This document shows positions 63,451 to 64,000 of a stretch of 64,000 bases of DNA, in pieces; the stretch's first letter is position 1, and every line of letters starts with the position of its first letter. This stretch comes from Symbiodinium natans (lineage: Eukaryota > Sar > Dinophyceae > Suessiales > Symbiodiniaceae). A program made the position numbers and the translations under genes. The notes below the pieces were generated by a model. That model saw nothing but the letters and a program-made list of their open reading frames with translations, was not told the origin of the DNA and made no database searches. The stretch spans positions 60,649 to 124,648 of the forward strand of contig CAJNDS010000498.1 of assembly GCA_905221605.1 (NCBI GenBank). The letters run 5' to 3'.

Positions 63451-63730
63451 TGATGGATGAATGGATGAATGGACGACTGATTTTAAGCGGCAACTTTGTC
63501 ACCGATGCTGCAAATCCGCACACACACACACTGATGTACACACACACACACAGAGTTTAGGGGCTTTGGCTTAGGGTTTAGGCTTTAGGGTTTAGGGTGT
63601 AGAGCGTGCTAGGGGGTCTGCTGTTCCGACATAGACAGAGGCCTGGGGGTTCTGGAGGTTGAGGTTAGGGATGGAAATCGTTTCTTGGTAGGGTCGGTTT
63701 GGGGGTTTTGGGTTGAGGGTTTAGGGGTTT

Positions 63731-63815
63731 AAGGCCCTTTCTTGGTTCAAGTTTTTCAAAAGGAACCACCCAAAAAGGGCTACCTATATTGTGTTATGGC
63801 TATCGGGCTACCAAG
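63731..63815. mobile_element. Family B, copy 6, left end lost to telomere repeats
   Basis: Begins inside the element after TTTAGGGGTTTAAGG; right end GGGCTACCAAG is intact. Confidence 0.65.
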
Positions 63816-64000
63816 GTTATGGAGATTGGACCTTGGGTTCCCCCGTCCGGAAAATAGGGGTTGTTTGCTTGTCTGCGAGGCGAGGCGTCTAAGAGCAAAA
63901 AAGAAGAAAAAAAACTTTTTGTCAGTGAAAGGCGGCCAGTCGTACCGCTCCGCTGAAGCCGCAAAAGGAGCCGGCGAAATTGGCCCCCCCCCCCCCCCCC

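Larger units (their letters stand above)
13445..63600. repeat. Region saturated with short interstitial telomere-type arrays (TTTAGGG/CCCTAAA)
   Basis: Arrays of 2 to about 22 units of TTTAGGG or CCCTAAA, and one-base variants, recur every few hundred bases in both orientations. The longest include 20,475-20,620, 37,581-37,735, 46,270-46,395, 48,220-48,340, 49,855-49,976, 52,980-53,105, 59,050-59,180, 62,220-62,340 and 62,449-62,590. They separate exon-like unique segments and often touch them. Few are seen at 32.0-35.1 kb or 48.55-49.5 kb. A true chromosome end would give one long array in one orientation, so these are interstitial. Confidence 0.95.

Noticed and set aside
13445-63600. A true chromosome end or subtelomere with a terminal telomere
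   Set aside because: Arrays occur in both orientations, are short and are interrupted by coding-like sequence throughout; no terminal array reaches the window edge. A subtelomeric position cannot be excluded.

Overview
This window looks like nuclear DNA of a dinoflagellate, most likely a Symbiodiniaceae-type alga. The evidence is plant/alveolate-type TTTAGGG telomere repeats, very short exons, some GC 5' splice sites, and protein segments that recall families abundant in dinoflagellate genomes (from memory, no search run). I see no rRNA, tRNA, CRISPR or bacterial-style operon.

Positions 1-13,083 hold a candidate 12.6-kb DNA transposon (324-12,944). It sits inside a CA/CG-rich microsatellite and is bounded by 16-bp inverted repeats (CCTGGAGACC-A/G-GTTTG). 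All its genes lie on the minus strand. Gene 1 (from 11,989) is multi-exon and includes a LEVFAGA / EQP methyltransferase-like segment. A Lys/Glu-rich exon follows at 6,450. Gene 2 (5,369-800) has about eleven exons and ends in a transposase-like domain with a GDWK and a DILHMFHLG motif; it carries a frameshift near 1,290.

From about 13.4 to 63.6 kb the DNA changes completely. Short TTTAGGG and CCCTAAA arrays, in both orientations and with many sequence variants, occur every few hundred bases. The 30-300 nt stretches between them look like exons on the plus strand: open frames of coding character, preceded by CAG/AAG/TAG and often followed by GT. In several places two to five consecutive pieces splice with continuous phase. 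The best case is a glycosyltransferase-like gene (exons 46,419-46,519, 46,629-46,695 and 46,794-46,865), whose frame continues across introns carrying telomere-like repeats. In many introns TTTAGGG lies near the 5' end and CCCTAAA near the 3' end, so the introns could fold back. Some 5' splice sites are made by the telomere repeat itself (exon|GTTTAGGG).

The introns also hold at least eight families of short palindromic (MITE-like) elements. Several copies are split or truncated exactly by telomere arrays. One family has termini that supply GT and AG, as introner elements do. A telomere-repeat-free island at about 32.0-35.1 kb contains another candidate gene, degenerate AT-rich repeats and a 290-bp C-rich tract. 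All exon calls come from reading the sequence by eye; RNA data are needed to confirm them.
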